A DNA stretch of 64,000 bases from Synechocystis sp. LKSZ1 (GTDB lineage Bacteria > Cyanobacteriota > Cyanobacteriia > Cyanobacteriales > Microcystaceae), in NCBI RefSeq assembly GCF_040436315.1, contig NZ_AP031572.1, positions 868,001 to 932,000 on the forward strand, given 5' to 3'. Numbering within the stretch: the stretch's first letter is position 1; each line of letters opens with the position of its first letter. This document shows positions 50,058-59,038 of the stretch, piece by piece. The notes below the pieces were generated by a model. The model saw only the letters and a list, made by a program, of their open reading frames with translations. It was not told the origin of the DNA and searched no databases. Both the position numbers and the translations under genes were made by a program.

Positions 50058-51956
50058 CTAGTCGTGAATAGGGGGAGCTGTATCTTCCTGGGAATCCCCT
50101 AGAGGTTGAAGTGGATTAACATCTTGAGCAACGGAAGGAGGAATACCTTTGATGGCGATCAGTGATTCCATCACTTTTTTAACCACCGGCGCGGCTACCG
50201 TTCCCCCAAACGTATTTGGGCCTTTCGGTTCATCAAAAACAGCTACCACCACATAGCGAGGATTCTCCACCGGCAAAATAGAGACAAAACTGGTGATTTT
50301 AGCGTTAGGAAGATAACCACCCCGGGGAGCAGCCTTCTGGGCCGTACCAGTTTTGCCCCCAATGCGATAGCCCGGAATATAAGCCGCCTTACCGGTTCCG
50401 CCATCTACCACCGCTTCCATCATTTTGACAACGGCCTGGGTACTCTCGGGGCGGAAGACGGTTTTCATGGGATAATCGGGTTGCCAATGTAGCGTGTAGC
50501 GGGCATCTACTAGGCCCTTAACAACATGGGGAGTGACGAGTTTACCACCATTCGCCACGGCTGCCTGGAGTTGGACAAGTTTAATGGGAGTAATGGAAAG
50601 GCCTTGGCCAAAGGCAGCTGTAGCAGGTTCAATAGCCTGACTCACAAATTCGTCCTGAGTTTTTAGATAGCTGGGAACCTCCCCTGGTAGATCAATTCCT
50701 GTTTTCTGGTCTAATCCCACCGATTGCAGCAAATGGTAGTAACGTTCTGGCCTAAGCCGCCGCATAATGGCCACCATACCGACGTTACTGGAGGAACGGA
50801 TCACTTCCGTAATGCTGATCAGGCCCCCGCCGGATTTACTGGCATTAAAAATAGTCCAGGGGCCAACTTTAACGGAGCCAGGATCAGACACATGGTCATC
50901 GGGGGAGATCACCTTTTCATCAAGGGCAAGGGCTATATTCACGGGCTTGAAGGTAGAGCCTGGCTCGTAGAGGTCACTCACCGTCCAATTTTTAAAATAT
51001 TCAACTTTTGACTTGTAGTACTGATTCGGATTAAAGGTCGGTTCATTGACCATGGCCAAAATACCGCCATCCTGAGCATCCATAACTAGTACTGTAGCTC
51101 GCTTGGCCTTATATTTTTTAACTTGCTCACGTAGAATTTCCCGAGCGGCCCGCTGGAGTCGGAGGTCGAGGGTGAGTTGGAGTTGCCAATCATTGGACTG
51201 TAATAAATCCTGGGGCAGGGAAGCCGGCAGGATCGTTCCATTGCCCGCTCGACGAATGGAAAAACTGAGGGCATTGCGCTCTAGGATCGGCTTTTGACTT
51301 AGCTCTACCCCCGCTTGGCCTCGGTGATCCCCATCCACGTAGCCCACCACATCTGCCGCCATCTCATCCTGGGGATAAAAGCGGGCATACTGTTTTTCTA
51401 GCTCTAGTCCATCTAGACCCAGGGTCTGAATTTTGCTAGCTTGGGACTCGCTCAAACGGGTAGCCAATTTAATGCCGCTCTCTTGCTGTTGAAAGCGGGA
51501 GACCAAGGCCTGGGGAGTTGTATCCCCTAGGATCAAGGCTAACTGCTCCGCAATGTATTGTTTAGGGTCGGGGATCGTTGCACTAGCCTTAAAGAGTTTG
51601 GGATGAACGTAGAGAACATACATCAAACGATCTGTCGCCAACACATTACCCAGACTATCGATTACGGATCGACGGGGAATATAGGGTTGTAGGCTTGTTG
51701 TTTGTTGAGCCCTGGCCTGACGCTGCAACTTGTCTGCTTGAATGACCTGGAGCTGATAAAGTCGATAGGCTAGACCCAGCATCCCCAGTAACAGGATGCC
51801 CCAGACCAACAGTAGACGATAGGTCGGTAGTCCTACGGTCTTCAGTTTTGCAGATGTTCGGGGGGACTTTAGCGGTTTCTGGGGAGGGCGCTTCTTAGCT
51901 AAGGGCCTAGGCCCACGGCGAGGGACAGAAGTAGACTTGACACGGGAAGGAGTCAT
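50058..51956 (-). CDS. ftsI: Division transpeptidase, penicillin-binding protein 3 (FtsI)
   Basis: About 632 residues from MTPSRVKSTSVPRRGPRPLA at 51956; the frame runs 81 bases further up without a start signal. A basic Pro-rich cytoplasmic tail, one membrane helix (LLLVWGILLLGMLGLAYRLY), a PBP dimer domain (RRSVIDSLGNVLATD), and a transpeptidase domain with the active-site S-x-x-K in LYEPGSTFKPVN, SSNVGM (SxN) and GKTGTAQ (KTG). It crosslinks septal peptidoglycan. It follows an FtsL-like gene, the standard arrangement of division operons. Confidence 0.9.
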   Translation of the reverse strand: MTPSRVKSTSVPRRGPRPLAKKRPPQKPLKSPRTSAKLKTVGLPTYRLLLVWGILLLGMLGLAYRLYQLQVIQADKLQRQARAQQTTSLQPYIPRRSVIDSLGNVLATDRLMYVLYVHPKLFKASATIPDPKQYIAEQLALILGDTTPQALVSRFQQQESGIKLATRLSESQASKIQTLGLDGLELEKQYARFYPQDEMAADVVGYVDGDHRGQAGVELSQKPILERNALSFSIRRAGNGTILPASLPQDLLQSNDWQLQLTLDLRLQRAAREILREQVKKYKAKRATVLVMDAQDGGILAMVNEPTFNPNQYYKSKVEYFKNWTVSDLYEPGSTFKPVNIALALDEKVISPDDHVSDPGSVKVGPWTIFNASKSGGGLISITEVIRSSSNVGMVAIMRRLRPERYYHLLQSVGLDQKTGIDLPGEVPSYLKTQDEFVSQAIEPATAAFGQGLSITPIKLVQLQAAVANGGKLVTPHVVKGLVDARYTLHWQPDYPMKTVFRPESTQAVVKMMEAVVDGGTGKAAYIPGYRIGGKTGTAQKAAPRGGYLPNAKITSFVSILPVENPRYVVVAVFDEPKGPNTFGGTVAAPVVKKVMESLIAIKGIPPSVAQDVNPLQPLGDSQEDTAPPIHD

Positions 51957-52097
51957 AGGGCAGGCCGAGGGAGAACGGAGAGGAGAAGACAAGGAAAGGC
52001 TCAGGCCAATTTTATGATTTTTGGCCCCCAAAATCACCCAGCCCAGGGACGGTGGTCTCGTCTCCTGAAGGGGTAAGGGGCCCAGGAAGGTAATACG

Positions 52098-52655
52098 TCA
52101 ATAGGCAAGGGGTTTGTGGTTCAAGACCAAAGGGAGGGTGCTCACCGTGGCTACAGTGGTGCTCTCTCGAGTCAAAGGCTGGCTGGGAAGCGCACTAGTA
52201 GGGAGAAAAATATTCTGCTGAGGTGAGACTTTCACAAGGCCAGAATTGGGTTGTTCGGCCTGTTGGGCCAATTGGTTCTTGATTGATTCTGTATTAGCCA
52301 AAAGTTGTCGTTCTGTTTGCTGGAGGGTTTTGAGCCTGGCGTACTCTCGACTCCACTGCATTGGTGTATAGACCGTCGAGCCATAAATCCCTAGGGCCAG
52401 TGTCACCAGGCCCAGAGTCAGCACGGTGGTTGCCCGTTGAAAGTGGGATAACACTAGCAGAGCCGTCGGTAATTCCTGAACTTGTAGGGTTACGGGAGAT
52501 GGCGGCCCCATTTCAGGCTTCTGTTCTGGTACCGCATGCACTGCATGGATTCGGGGTATTCGTTCTTGGCGACGACGACTCCTCGGTTGGGACTCAGCAG
52601 TGGTAGTGGGCAAAAAATCTTTGGGGAGTGCAGTCATAGCAGGCTCAATGGACAA
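52098..52655 (-). CDS. FtsL-like single-pass protein upstream of ftsI
   Basis: About 179-185 residues (start MSIEPAMTALPKDF or the internal MTALPKDF). A disordered basic N terminus (about 1-70), one membrane helix (about 78-98, TTVLTLGLVTLALGIYGSTV), then a short coiled coil REYARLKTLQQTERQLLANT and a Pro/Ser-rich tail. This is the FtsL plan (short cytoplasmic part, helix, leucine coiled coil), and FtsL genes normally precede ftsI. Sequence identity across FtsL is too low to be sure. It is co-oriented with ftsI, with a 141-bp gap. Confidence 0.6.
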   Translation of the reverse strand: MSIEPAMTALPKDFLPTTTAESQPRSRRRQERIPRIHAVHAVPEQKPEMGPPSPVTLQVQELPTALLVLSHFQRATTVLTLGLVTLALGIYGSTVYTPMQWSREYARLKTLQQTERQLLANTESIKNQLAQQAEQPNSGLVKVSPQQNIFLPTSALPSQPLTRESTTVATVSTLPLVLNHKPLAY

Positions 52656-52917
52656 GAAAAAAGTATTGCTGGTAACAAAATGAGAAAGTTTTCTCCTAGA
52701 GTCCCCCTTCTCTTAGGGTTAATGTCGATTTGAGCGAGGGACTTTGTTCCTTTTGAGAACTTTTTATTTTTACTGCCCTGCCCTACATGGTTGAGAAGGC
52801 GGCCTAGAAGGTTTCCCGATTGTAGATCAATTTGTAGGAATAATTAATTCCAGCAAGGGATATTTTTCCTAAAAAACCAAGGTGATCGTCACCAAAACTC
52901 TGGGGATCATGCTTCTG

Positions 52918-53868
52918 CTAGAATGACCAATAATGCAAAATAGCTGCGATTACCTGGTGGGTCACGGGAAGACTGTCAATGACCATCGCCAAGCATAACA
53001 GCATAAGGTAAAAAATGGAGAATTTAAATAGCCCCCGAGCCGCATCTTTGCTGGTGGGAGACTGTTTGAGGTGCCAGGTTTTTGCCAGGAATTTGATCCC
53101 CAAAAGGATGGCGGCTAGACCATAAAAATAACCCGCTTGATGGAGAGGATAAACCAAAAGAAAGCTAAAGGGAACGACCAGCCAGGTATAGATCCAAATT
53201 TGATGCACGGTAGCCTCAGTACCGGCCACAACGGGAAGCATCGGAACCTTAACCTGGGCATAGTCCTCCTGAATCATCAGGGCCAAGGCCCAGAAATGGG
53301 GAGGAGTCCACAGGAAGATTAGACCAAATAATACCCAAGGCGTCCAAGCTAGCTGATCGGTAACCGCAGCCCAGCCCACTAAGGGAGGAATGGCTCCGGC
53401 CGCTCCACCAATGACAATATTTTGGCTACTGTGGCGCTTAAGCCAGTGAGTATATACCAGCATGTAGAAAGCGATCCCGGCCAGGGCCAGACAACCGCTG
53501 AGCCAATTAATAAAAATAGCAAAGAGGGCAAAGGAAAGGAAACCCAGAATCATACCAAAGACCAGGGCATGGCGGGGTTGAACCCGGCCCGAGGGAATAG
53601 GGCGCTGGCGAGTCCGGAGCATCTCGTAGTCAATATCCTGGTCGTAGATGCAGTTGAAGGTTTGGGCAGAAGCTGCGGCTAAGGTTCCCCCCAGTAAGGT
53701 AATTAAGAGTTGACGCCAATCGACCTGTCCTTTGGCCGCAATCCACATGGAAGCAGCGGTCGTAATTAATAGGAGAGGGATGATACGGGGTTTGGTCAGT
53801 TGGTAGTAGCTTTTAACAACAGCAAGTAGGTTATCGTGGCGGCGGTCAAGCTGAGTGGTGGTAATCAT
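52918..53868 (-). CDS. ctaB: Protohaem IX farnesyltransferase (haem O synthase)
   Basis: 316 residues, UbiA-type prenyltransferase with about nine helices. First Asp-rich motif [23 protein letters not shown] around residue 75 is diagnostic for haem O synthase; the second conserved region [20 protein letters not shown] lies near residue 195. It attaches a farnesyl group to haem b. It follows ctaA by 33 bp, so the two haem A genes form an operon for cytochrome c oxidase maturation. Confidence 0.93.
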   Translation of the reverse strand: MITTTQLDRRHDNLLAVVKSYYQLTKPRIIPLLLITTAASMWIAAKGQVDWRQLLITLLGGTLAAASAQTFNCIYDQDIDYEMLRTRQRPIPSGRVQPRHALVFGMILGFLSFALFAIFINWLSGCLALAGIAFYMLVYTHWLKRHSSQNIVIGGAAGAIPPLVGWAAVTDQLAWTPWVLFGLIFLWTPPHFWALALMIQEDYAQVKVPMLPVVAGTEATVHQIWIYTWLVVPFSFLLVYPLHQAGYFYGLAAILLGIKFLAKTWHLKQSPTSKDAARGLFKFSIFYLMLLCLAMVIDSLPVTHQVIAAILHYWSF

Positions 53869-53901
53869 TAGGCACTGATGAATGGAAGAATAAGGAGGCC
53901 G

Positions 53902-54834
53902 TTAGCGTTGAGCGGGAGTAGAGACTCCTGGGATTACATCCCGGATAGTCAGAATGGTAAAAACCACGAGTATTCCGAATAAACTGGCCCCAATACTGTG
54001 GTGGGTAATGGTGAGGAGTTCAATCTGCAGGTGTAGACGGAGAGTCGCGGTACCCACCAGAATTTGCAAGCCTAGTAGACCCAGGGCCATCCAGGCCAAT
54101 TGCCGTAGACGAGGATTTAAAGCTGGAGTGCGGAGAGCCCAGACCATAGTAATGACAACCCCTAAGCTGGCCGGAATGACTCCCAGGAGATGACTATTCA
54201 AAATTCGACAGAGGGGAGTACCGGCAACGGCCAAGCATTGATGGGCGGCCCAACGGGAACCCACGAGCCCCCCCAGAAGGCATTGACCGTAGAGACAAAG
54301 GCTGGCTAAACCGCTACTCCAGCGTAGAGGGCCGGCGGTATGGTAGCTGGTGTAGGGCATGAGGAGGCTAGCCATCACCAACAGACTGGCCAAAAATAGC
54401 AGAGCGGTAGCCAGGTGGGCCGTCACAATATCAAAGCGTAGAAGTTGGGTCACGGTCAGGCCCCCCAGTAGGCCCTGGACTAAAATCAGTCCCAAGGCCC
54501 CCACCGTAGCCCAGGGGAGCCAGCGGGGTAAAATCGTCCGGAACCAGAAACTAAGGCCCACTAATAGGAGGGTGCTGACACCGATGAGGGCCGCATCAAA
54601 ACGATGGAACCACTCCAGAAAAACCTGGAGATTCATCTGTTGTGTGGGTAGCCATTGACCATAGCAGAGGGGCCAATCTGGACAGGCTAGGCCCGCATTC
54701 ATTACCCGCGTCGCACTGCCAACGGCCATGAGCAGGAGGGTTGCTAGGGCCAGCTTCCAAATCAGCCGTCGTATCCAAGTCTGAATTAGACTAGGGTTAA
54801 ATTGTTCATCTCGTGCCAGGGTCGAATCTATCAT
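53902..54834 (-). CDS. ctaA: Haem A synthase
   Basis: 310 residues, eight helices, COX15/CtaA family. Haem-ligand histidines appear in EWFHRFDAALIG, FDIVTAHLATALL, ILNSHLLGV and LTITHHSIGASLFG. The pair of cysteines in the first loop (LACPDWPLCYGQW) matches type-B CtaA. It oxidises the haem O methyl group to haem A. First gene of the ctaA-ctaB operon. Confidence 0.92.
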   Translation of the reverse strand: MIDSTLARDEQFNPSLIQTWIRRLIWKLALATLLLMAVGSATRVMNAGLACPDWPLCYGQWLPTQQMNLQVFLEWFHRFDAALIGVSTLLLVGLSFWFRTILPRWLPWATVGALGLILVQGLLGGLTVTQLLRFDIVTAHLATALLFLASLLVMASLLMPYTSYHTAGPLRWSSGLASLCLYGQCLLGGLVGSRWAAHQCLAVAGTPLCRILNSHLLGVIPASLGVVITMVWALRTPALNPRLRQLAWMALGLLGLQILVGTATLRLHLQIELLTITHHSIGASLFGILVVFTILTIRDVIPGVSTPAQR

Positions 54835-55029
54835 TACCGTTGGGAAATAGTTGATATAAAAATTTATGACAAGTTGTCGGAGTAAACACTTGCGTCAGAT
54901 TTTAACGAAGACTGGTAAAAGGCCGGTAGTTTAATCTGAACAACTCCAGGGATTCTTTAGATTTAATTCAGGATCACTCCCCCGCCGAATCCCCGTTACA
55001 CTGAAAAAAATTTTGTTCCTTACAACCCC

Positions 55030-56136
55030 GTGTCTCTAACCTCTTCCCTGGCCCGTACTCCCCTCTATCCATTAATCACCGCCGCTGGCGCCAAAATGAC
55101 TGCCTTTGCTGGCTGGGACATGCCGGTTCAATTCTCTGGACTGAAGCAAGAACATTTAGCCGTCCGTCAGCAGGTGGGCCTCTTTGATATTTCCCACATG
55201 GGTAAATTTCGTCTAGTTGGGCCAAAGGTTCTGTCCTTTCTCCAGGGCCTGGTGCCTTCTAACCTACATCGTCTGGCCACCAGTCGAGCCCAATACACGG
55301 TTCTCCTCAATGCCCAGGCGGGGATCATCGACGACATCATTATTTATAATCACGGTGGCCCCGCAGATAGAGAAGAAGTCACCCTGATTGTGAATGCGGC
55401 CACGACAGAGAAAGACAAGCAATGGCTTTTACCCCACTGTCAGCAAGCCGGAGTGGAATTGCAGGATCTTTCCCAGGAATTGGTTTTGCTGGCCCTGCAA
55501 GGCCCCCAGGCCCTGAGCACCCTGCAACGACTGTTCCCGCAGGATTTCAGTGAGCTACCGACCTTTGCCCATCAATCCATAAAGTTTAATGGGGAATCTA
55601 TTTTTCTAGCTCGTACTGGTTACACCGGCGAAGATGGTTTTGAAATCATGGCCTCGGCAGAAACAGGTCAAAAACTATGGCAGACTTGGCTGGACTGGGG
55701 GGTGACGCCCTGCGGTTTGGGGGCCAGGGATACCCTCCGCCTTGAGGCTGGTTTAGGCCTCTACGGCCAGGATATGGATGAGCAAACCACGCCCCTAGAG
55801 GCGGGTCTGGGCTGGTTGGTGCACAGGGATAAGCCCGACCCTTTTATCGGTCAGGCCATTTTAGAACGGCAAAGACAGAACGGACTGGCCAAAAAACTAG
55901 TGGCCCTGGTGATGGAAGACCGTCACATTGCTCGTCCCGGCTATGCCATTGTCTGCGAAGGCCAACCCGTCGGCCGCGTCACCAGCGGTACGTTGTCCCC
56001 GTTTCTTGATCAAGCCATCGCCCTGGCCTACGTTCCTCCGGCCTGGAGCCAGCCAGGCCAAAGTCTGGGGGTCGAAATTCGGGGAAAAATCTATGCCGCT
56101 CGTGTTGTTAAACGGCCTTTCTATCGTCGTCCTTAG
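55030..56136 (+). CDS. gcvT: Glycine cleavage system aminomethyltransferase (T protein)
   Basis: 368 residues from a GTG start at 55030. Typical features: YPLITAAGAKMTAFAGWDMPVQF at the start, LFDISHMGKF, FLARTGYTGEDGFEIM, GLGARDTLRLEAGL and GRVTSGTLSP near the end. It transfers the methylene of the aminomethyl lipoyl group on H protein to tetrahydrofolate, releasing ammonia. In cyanobacteria this serves photorespiratory glycine. Divergent from ctaA (about 195 bp between). Confidence 0.95.
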   Translation: MSLTSSLARTPLYPLITAAGAKMTAFAGWDMPVQFSGLKQEHLAVRQQVGLFDISHMGKFRLVGPKVLSFLQGLVPSNLHRLATSRAQYTVLLNAQAGIIDDIIIYNHGGPADREEVTLIVNAATTEKDKQWLLPHCQQAGVELQDLSQELVLLALQGPQALSTLQRLFPQDFSELPTFAHQSIKFNGESIFLARTGYTGEDGFEIMASAETGQKLWQTWLDWGVTPCGLGARDTLRLEAGLGLYGQDMDEQTTPLEAGLGWLVHRDKPDPFIGQAILERQRQNGLAKKLVALVMEDRHIARPGYAIVCEGQPVGRVTSGTLSPFLDQAIALAYVPPAWSQPGQSLGVEIRGKIYAARVVKRPFYRRP

Positions 56137-56303
56137 CGAGTCCCTGAATAGGGATAGGGGCCTTTTTTCCAAGGGAATCGGCTTTAAAGCAGACGGCTTT
56201 TTGATATTATGTAGGGTGTTCTAGGTCAATCAGACTCCGCCTGATATTGACCTGTGGCCCCAAAATCGCCCTGACAGCATACTGGTATTAAAAATAACGA
56301 TAG

Positions 56304-56504
<201 letters not shown>

Positions 56505-56585
56505 ACGGAATCCCTAGGGACGGTGATCCGCCGAGTCCACCCCATTTCGGTGTTTGATCACCGATATTTTTTAGAGTCACCATTT

Positions 56586-57092
56586 ATGACCGTTTTTGAA
56601 GGAACGTTTGCTCCGGTTTCACCGCCCTATCGCTTTGCCATCGTCATTGCCCGTTTTAACGATTTGGTCACTGATAAGTTGGTCTCGGCTTGCCAAGATT
56701 GCCTAAAGCGCCACGGCATTGATACGGAACCTGACCATGACCAAGTAGATTACGTATGGGTTCCTGGCAGTTTTGAGGTTCCCTTGGTGGCCAGAAAGCT
56801 GGCCCTATCCGGTCGCTATGATGCCATTATTTGTCTGGGGGCCGTGATTCGGGGCCAGACTCCCCATTTTGACTTTGTGGCCTCAGAGGCGGCGAAGGGA
56901 ATTGCCTCCATTGCGCTACAGACAGGAGTACCTGTTATTTTTGGGATCTTAACCACGGACACGATGGAACAGGCCCTAGAGCGGGCCGGCATTAAGAGTA
57001 ATCACGGTTGGCACTACGCTCTTAATGCCTTGGAAATGGCCAGTCTAATGCGACAAATGCCATCGTCTTTTGCCTCGGGGCAAATCGTTTAG
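56586..57092 (+). CDS. ribH: 6,7-Dimethyl-8-ribityllumazine synthase
   Basis: About 168 residues from [20 protein letters not shown] (ATG at 56586, the usual family start). Substrate-binding landmarks: [50 protein letters not shown] (with the catalytic His), and [17 protein letters not shown]. It condenses the pyrimidine precursor with dihydroxybutanone phosphate in riboflavin synthesis, in 60-mer capsids. It follows psbZ, an order common in cyanobacteria. Confidence 0.95.
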   Translation: MTVFEGTFAPVSPPYRFAIVIARFNDLVTDKLVSACQDCLKRHGIDTEPDHDQVDYVWVPGSFEVPLVARKLALSGRYDAIICLGAVIRGQTPHFDFVASEAAKGIASIALQTGVPVIFGILTTDTMEQALERAGIKSNHGWHYALNALEMASLMRQMPSSFASGQIV

Positions 57093-57201
57093 TCTCCGTA
57101 TGGTGCCTGGAAATTCCCGAGGACGGGGAGTGGTGGTGCTGGGTTAATGTCCTGATTGTGTCACAATCAAGGAAAACCCGATTGGATCACCCTACTCTTC
57201 C

Positions 57202-57798
57202 ATGATTCCTACCGTTATCGAAACCTCTGGGCGTGGGGAACGCGCCTTTGATATTTACTCCCGTCTACTCCGGGAACGCATCGTTTTCCTCGGTCAAGAA
57301 GTCCGGGACGAAAGCGCCAATCTTGTGGTGGCCCAACTTCTTTTTCTCGAAGCCGAAGACCCCGAAAAGGACATCTATCTCTACATCAACTCTCCAGGTG
57401 GGTCGGTTTCCGCCGGTCTGGGTATTTTTGATACCATGAACCAAATCCGCCCCGATGTTTGTACTATTTGCATAGGTTTGGCCGCGAGTATGGGGGCCTT
57501 TTTGCTGAGTGCAGGGGCCAAGGGCAAACGCATGAGTCTCCCCAATTCCCGTATTATGATCCACCAACCTCTAGGAGGCGCCCAGGGCCAGGCGACGGAT
57601 ATTGAAATCCAGGCCAAGGAAATTTTGTATCTCAAAGGGTTGCTCAATCAACACCTGGCTAATCACACCAGCCAACCCCTTGAGCGCATCGTCGAGGACA
57701 CGGAGCGGGATTTCTTCATGTCTGCGGAAGATGCGAAGGAATACGGCTTGATTGACCAAGTGATTAATCGTCGGCCTTCTGCCGTCAATCCCCTCTAG
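57202..57798 (+). CDS. clpP: ATP-dependent Clp protease proteolytic subunit
   Basis: 198 residues. Full catalytic triad region: Ser96 in [19 protein letters not shown], His121 in [13 protein letters not shown], and the C-terminal Asp in [39 protein letters not shown] forms the oxyanion and substrate groove. One of several ClpP paralogues expected in a cyanobacterium; which one cannot be decided here. Confidence 0.95.
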   Translation: MIPTVIETSGRGERAFDIYSRLLRERIVFLGQEVRDESANLVVAQLLFLEAEDPEKDIYLYINSPGGSVSAGLGIFDTMNQIRPDVCTICIGLAASMGAFLLSAGAKGKRMSLPNSRIMIHQPLGGAQGQATDIEIQAKEILYLKGLLNQHLANHTSQPLERIVEDTERDFFMSAEDAKEYGLIDQVINRRPSAVNPL

Positions 57799-57806
57799 AG
57801 CGCCAC

Positions 57807-58187
57807 CTACCCGGCCCTTTCGTTTCTGGGTCGGGAGCGCAGAATATCGATCACGATCTGACCGCCAAAATCAGGAATGGGGGGGGCTTCTTTAGTGAGT
57901 CGCACCCGGACTTGGGTAACGCCGGTCAGCGTTAAAATGGCTTCGGCAATTGCCTCACTCAATCGTTCTACCAGGGCAAAGCGAGCCGAGCGTACCAACT
58001 GCTGAACTTTTTCAATGGCCTGGCGATAGTCAACCGTATCCTCTAAGCAGTCGCTCTGGCCCGCCTGTGACAGATCCACCCACAACGTCAAATCCACCTC
58101 AAACCATTGGCCCAATACCTGTTCCTCGGGTAGGAAACCGGTATAGCCATAGCAACGGATGTTTTGAACATGGATCGTATCACTCAT
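57807..58187 (-). CDS. folB: Dihydroneopterin aldolase
   Basis: 126 residues, full length. Opening MSDTIHVQNIRCYGYTGFLPEEQ, FEVDLTLWVDLSQAG, DTVDYRQAIEKVQQLV, the conserved ALVERLSEAIAEAIL and C-terminal VRLTKEAPPIPDFGG. It makes 6-hydroxymethyl-dihydropterin in folate synthesis and forms octamers. Convergent with clpP (8 bp apart). Confidence 0.94.
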   Translation of the reverse strand: MSDTIHVQNIRCYGYTGFLPEEQVLGQWFEVDLTLWVDLSQAGQSDCLEDTVDYRQAIEKVQQLVRSARFALVERLSEAIAEAILTLTGVTQVRVRLTKEAPPIPDFGGQIVIDILRSRPRNERAG

Positions 58188-58217
58188 GACAGGCCAGGCA
58201 AGTTCACTGAGACAAAA

Positions 58218-58955
58218 TTAACCAAAAACCGTCATCGGCTGTTGTTGGGCCAGAAAACGGTCATAGATCATACTGCGGAAGGTCTGGAGGTCGGACTGCC
58301 AGGCCCCGAGGTACTGTTCTAGCACGGGAATCCGGTCAGCGGGGGTTTGGGCCTCTAGACGATAAGTAAAATTACCGCTGAAGAGCAGGGCCTGGAGAGT
58401 GGGTTGGTCAGGGATTTGCAGAAGAGCCTGATTGATATTGAGGGTCAATTGGCATCCCTCAAACTGATAGAGAAAGTTAACCCCGGCCTGGACGGGCGCT
58501 TTACCAAAATCCTGCCAAGGCCCTGGATTCAAAAGAGTTTGGGTGATATATTTACGGGCCCCATCGGCCTGGTCTGGAAAAGGAATCAAACATTTGGGAC
58601 TAATGGTCAGACCCAGGTATTCTGCATTGGGGAGTTTTTGCACAAATTGCCGAGTTGTTGCCGCCACAGCCAGATCGTCTACGGCTTTATTCGTCATGGT
58701 TTCCATGAAATTGATAACTCGGGGCTGGGCCACAATTCCCAGGCCATTTTTGAACATCAATTGGGAACCATTGGGGCCGACCACGGCGGGACGAGCCAAT
58801 TCCCACTCATTGGGAATGATGCCACTGAATTTTAAAAATTGCTCACTTAAAAGAGCCGGATCTAGTTCTTTGACCGCCAGCGTCAGGGTAATTTCTTGAA
58901 TTTCCTTAGGCAGACTGCTGGCCTCGGTGCTAGGGGAAGAAGGCACTGTCGTCAT
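58218..58955 (-). CDS. Conserved cyanobacterial protein of unknown function
   Basis: 245 residues, soluble, no signal peptide. Features: LTLAVKELDPALLSEQFLKF, VGPNGSQLMFKNGLGIVAQP, YLGLTISPKCLIPFPD, and LYQFEGCQLTLNINQALL. It appears to be a cyanobacteria-wide hypothetical protein with alternating strands and helices; I know no assigned activity. It sits between rnj and folB on the same strand. Confidence 0.7.
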   Translation of the reverse strand: MTTVPSSPSTEASSLPKEIQEITLTLAVKELDPALLSEQFLKFSGIIPNEWELARPAVVGPNGSQLMFKNGLGIVAQPRVINFMETMTNKAVDDLAVAATTRQFVQKLPNAEYLGLTISPKCLIPFPDQADGARKYITQTLLNPGPWQDFGKAPVQAGVNFLYQFEGCQLTLNINQALLQIPDQPTLQALLFSGNFTYRLEAQTPADRIPVLEQYLGAWQSDLQTFRSMIYDRFLAQQQPMTVFG

Positions 58956-59038
58956 AAAAATACTGAAAAAGTAAGCACAGTTTACACTTAACTCTATTAG
59001 GCTAGCATTGACTGTGCTTACCTCGATCGGTGGAATCC

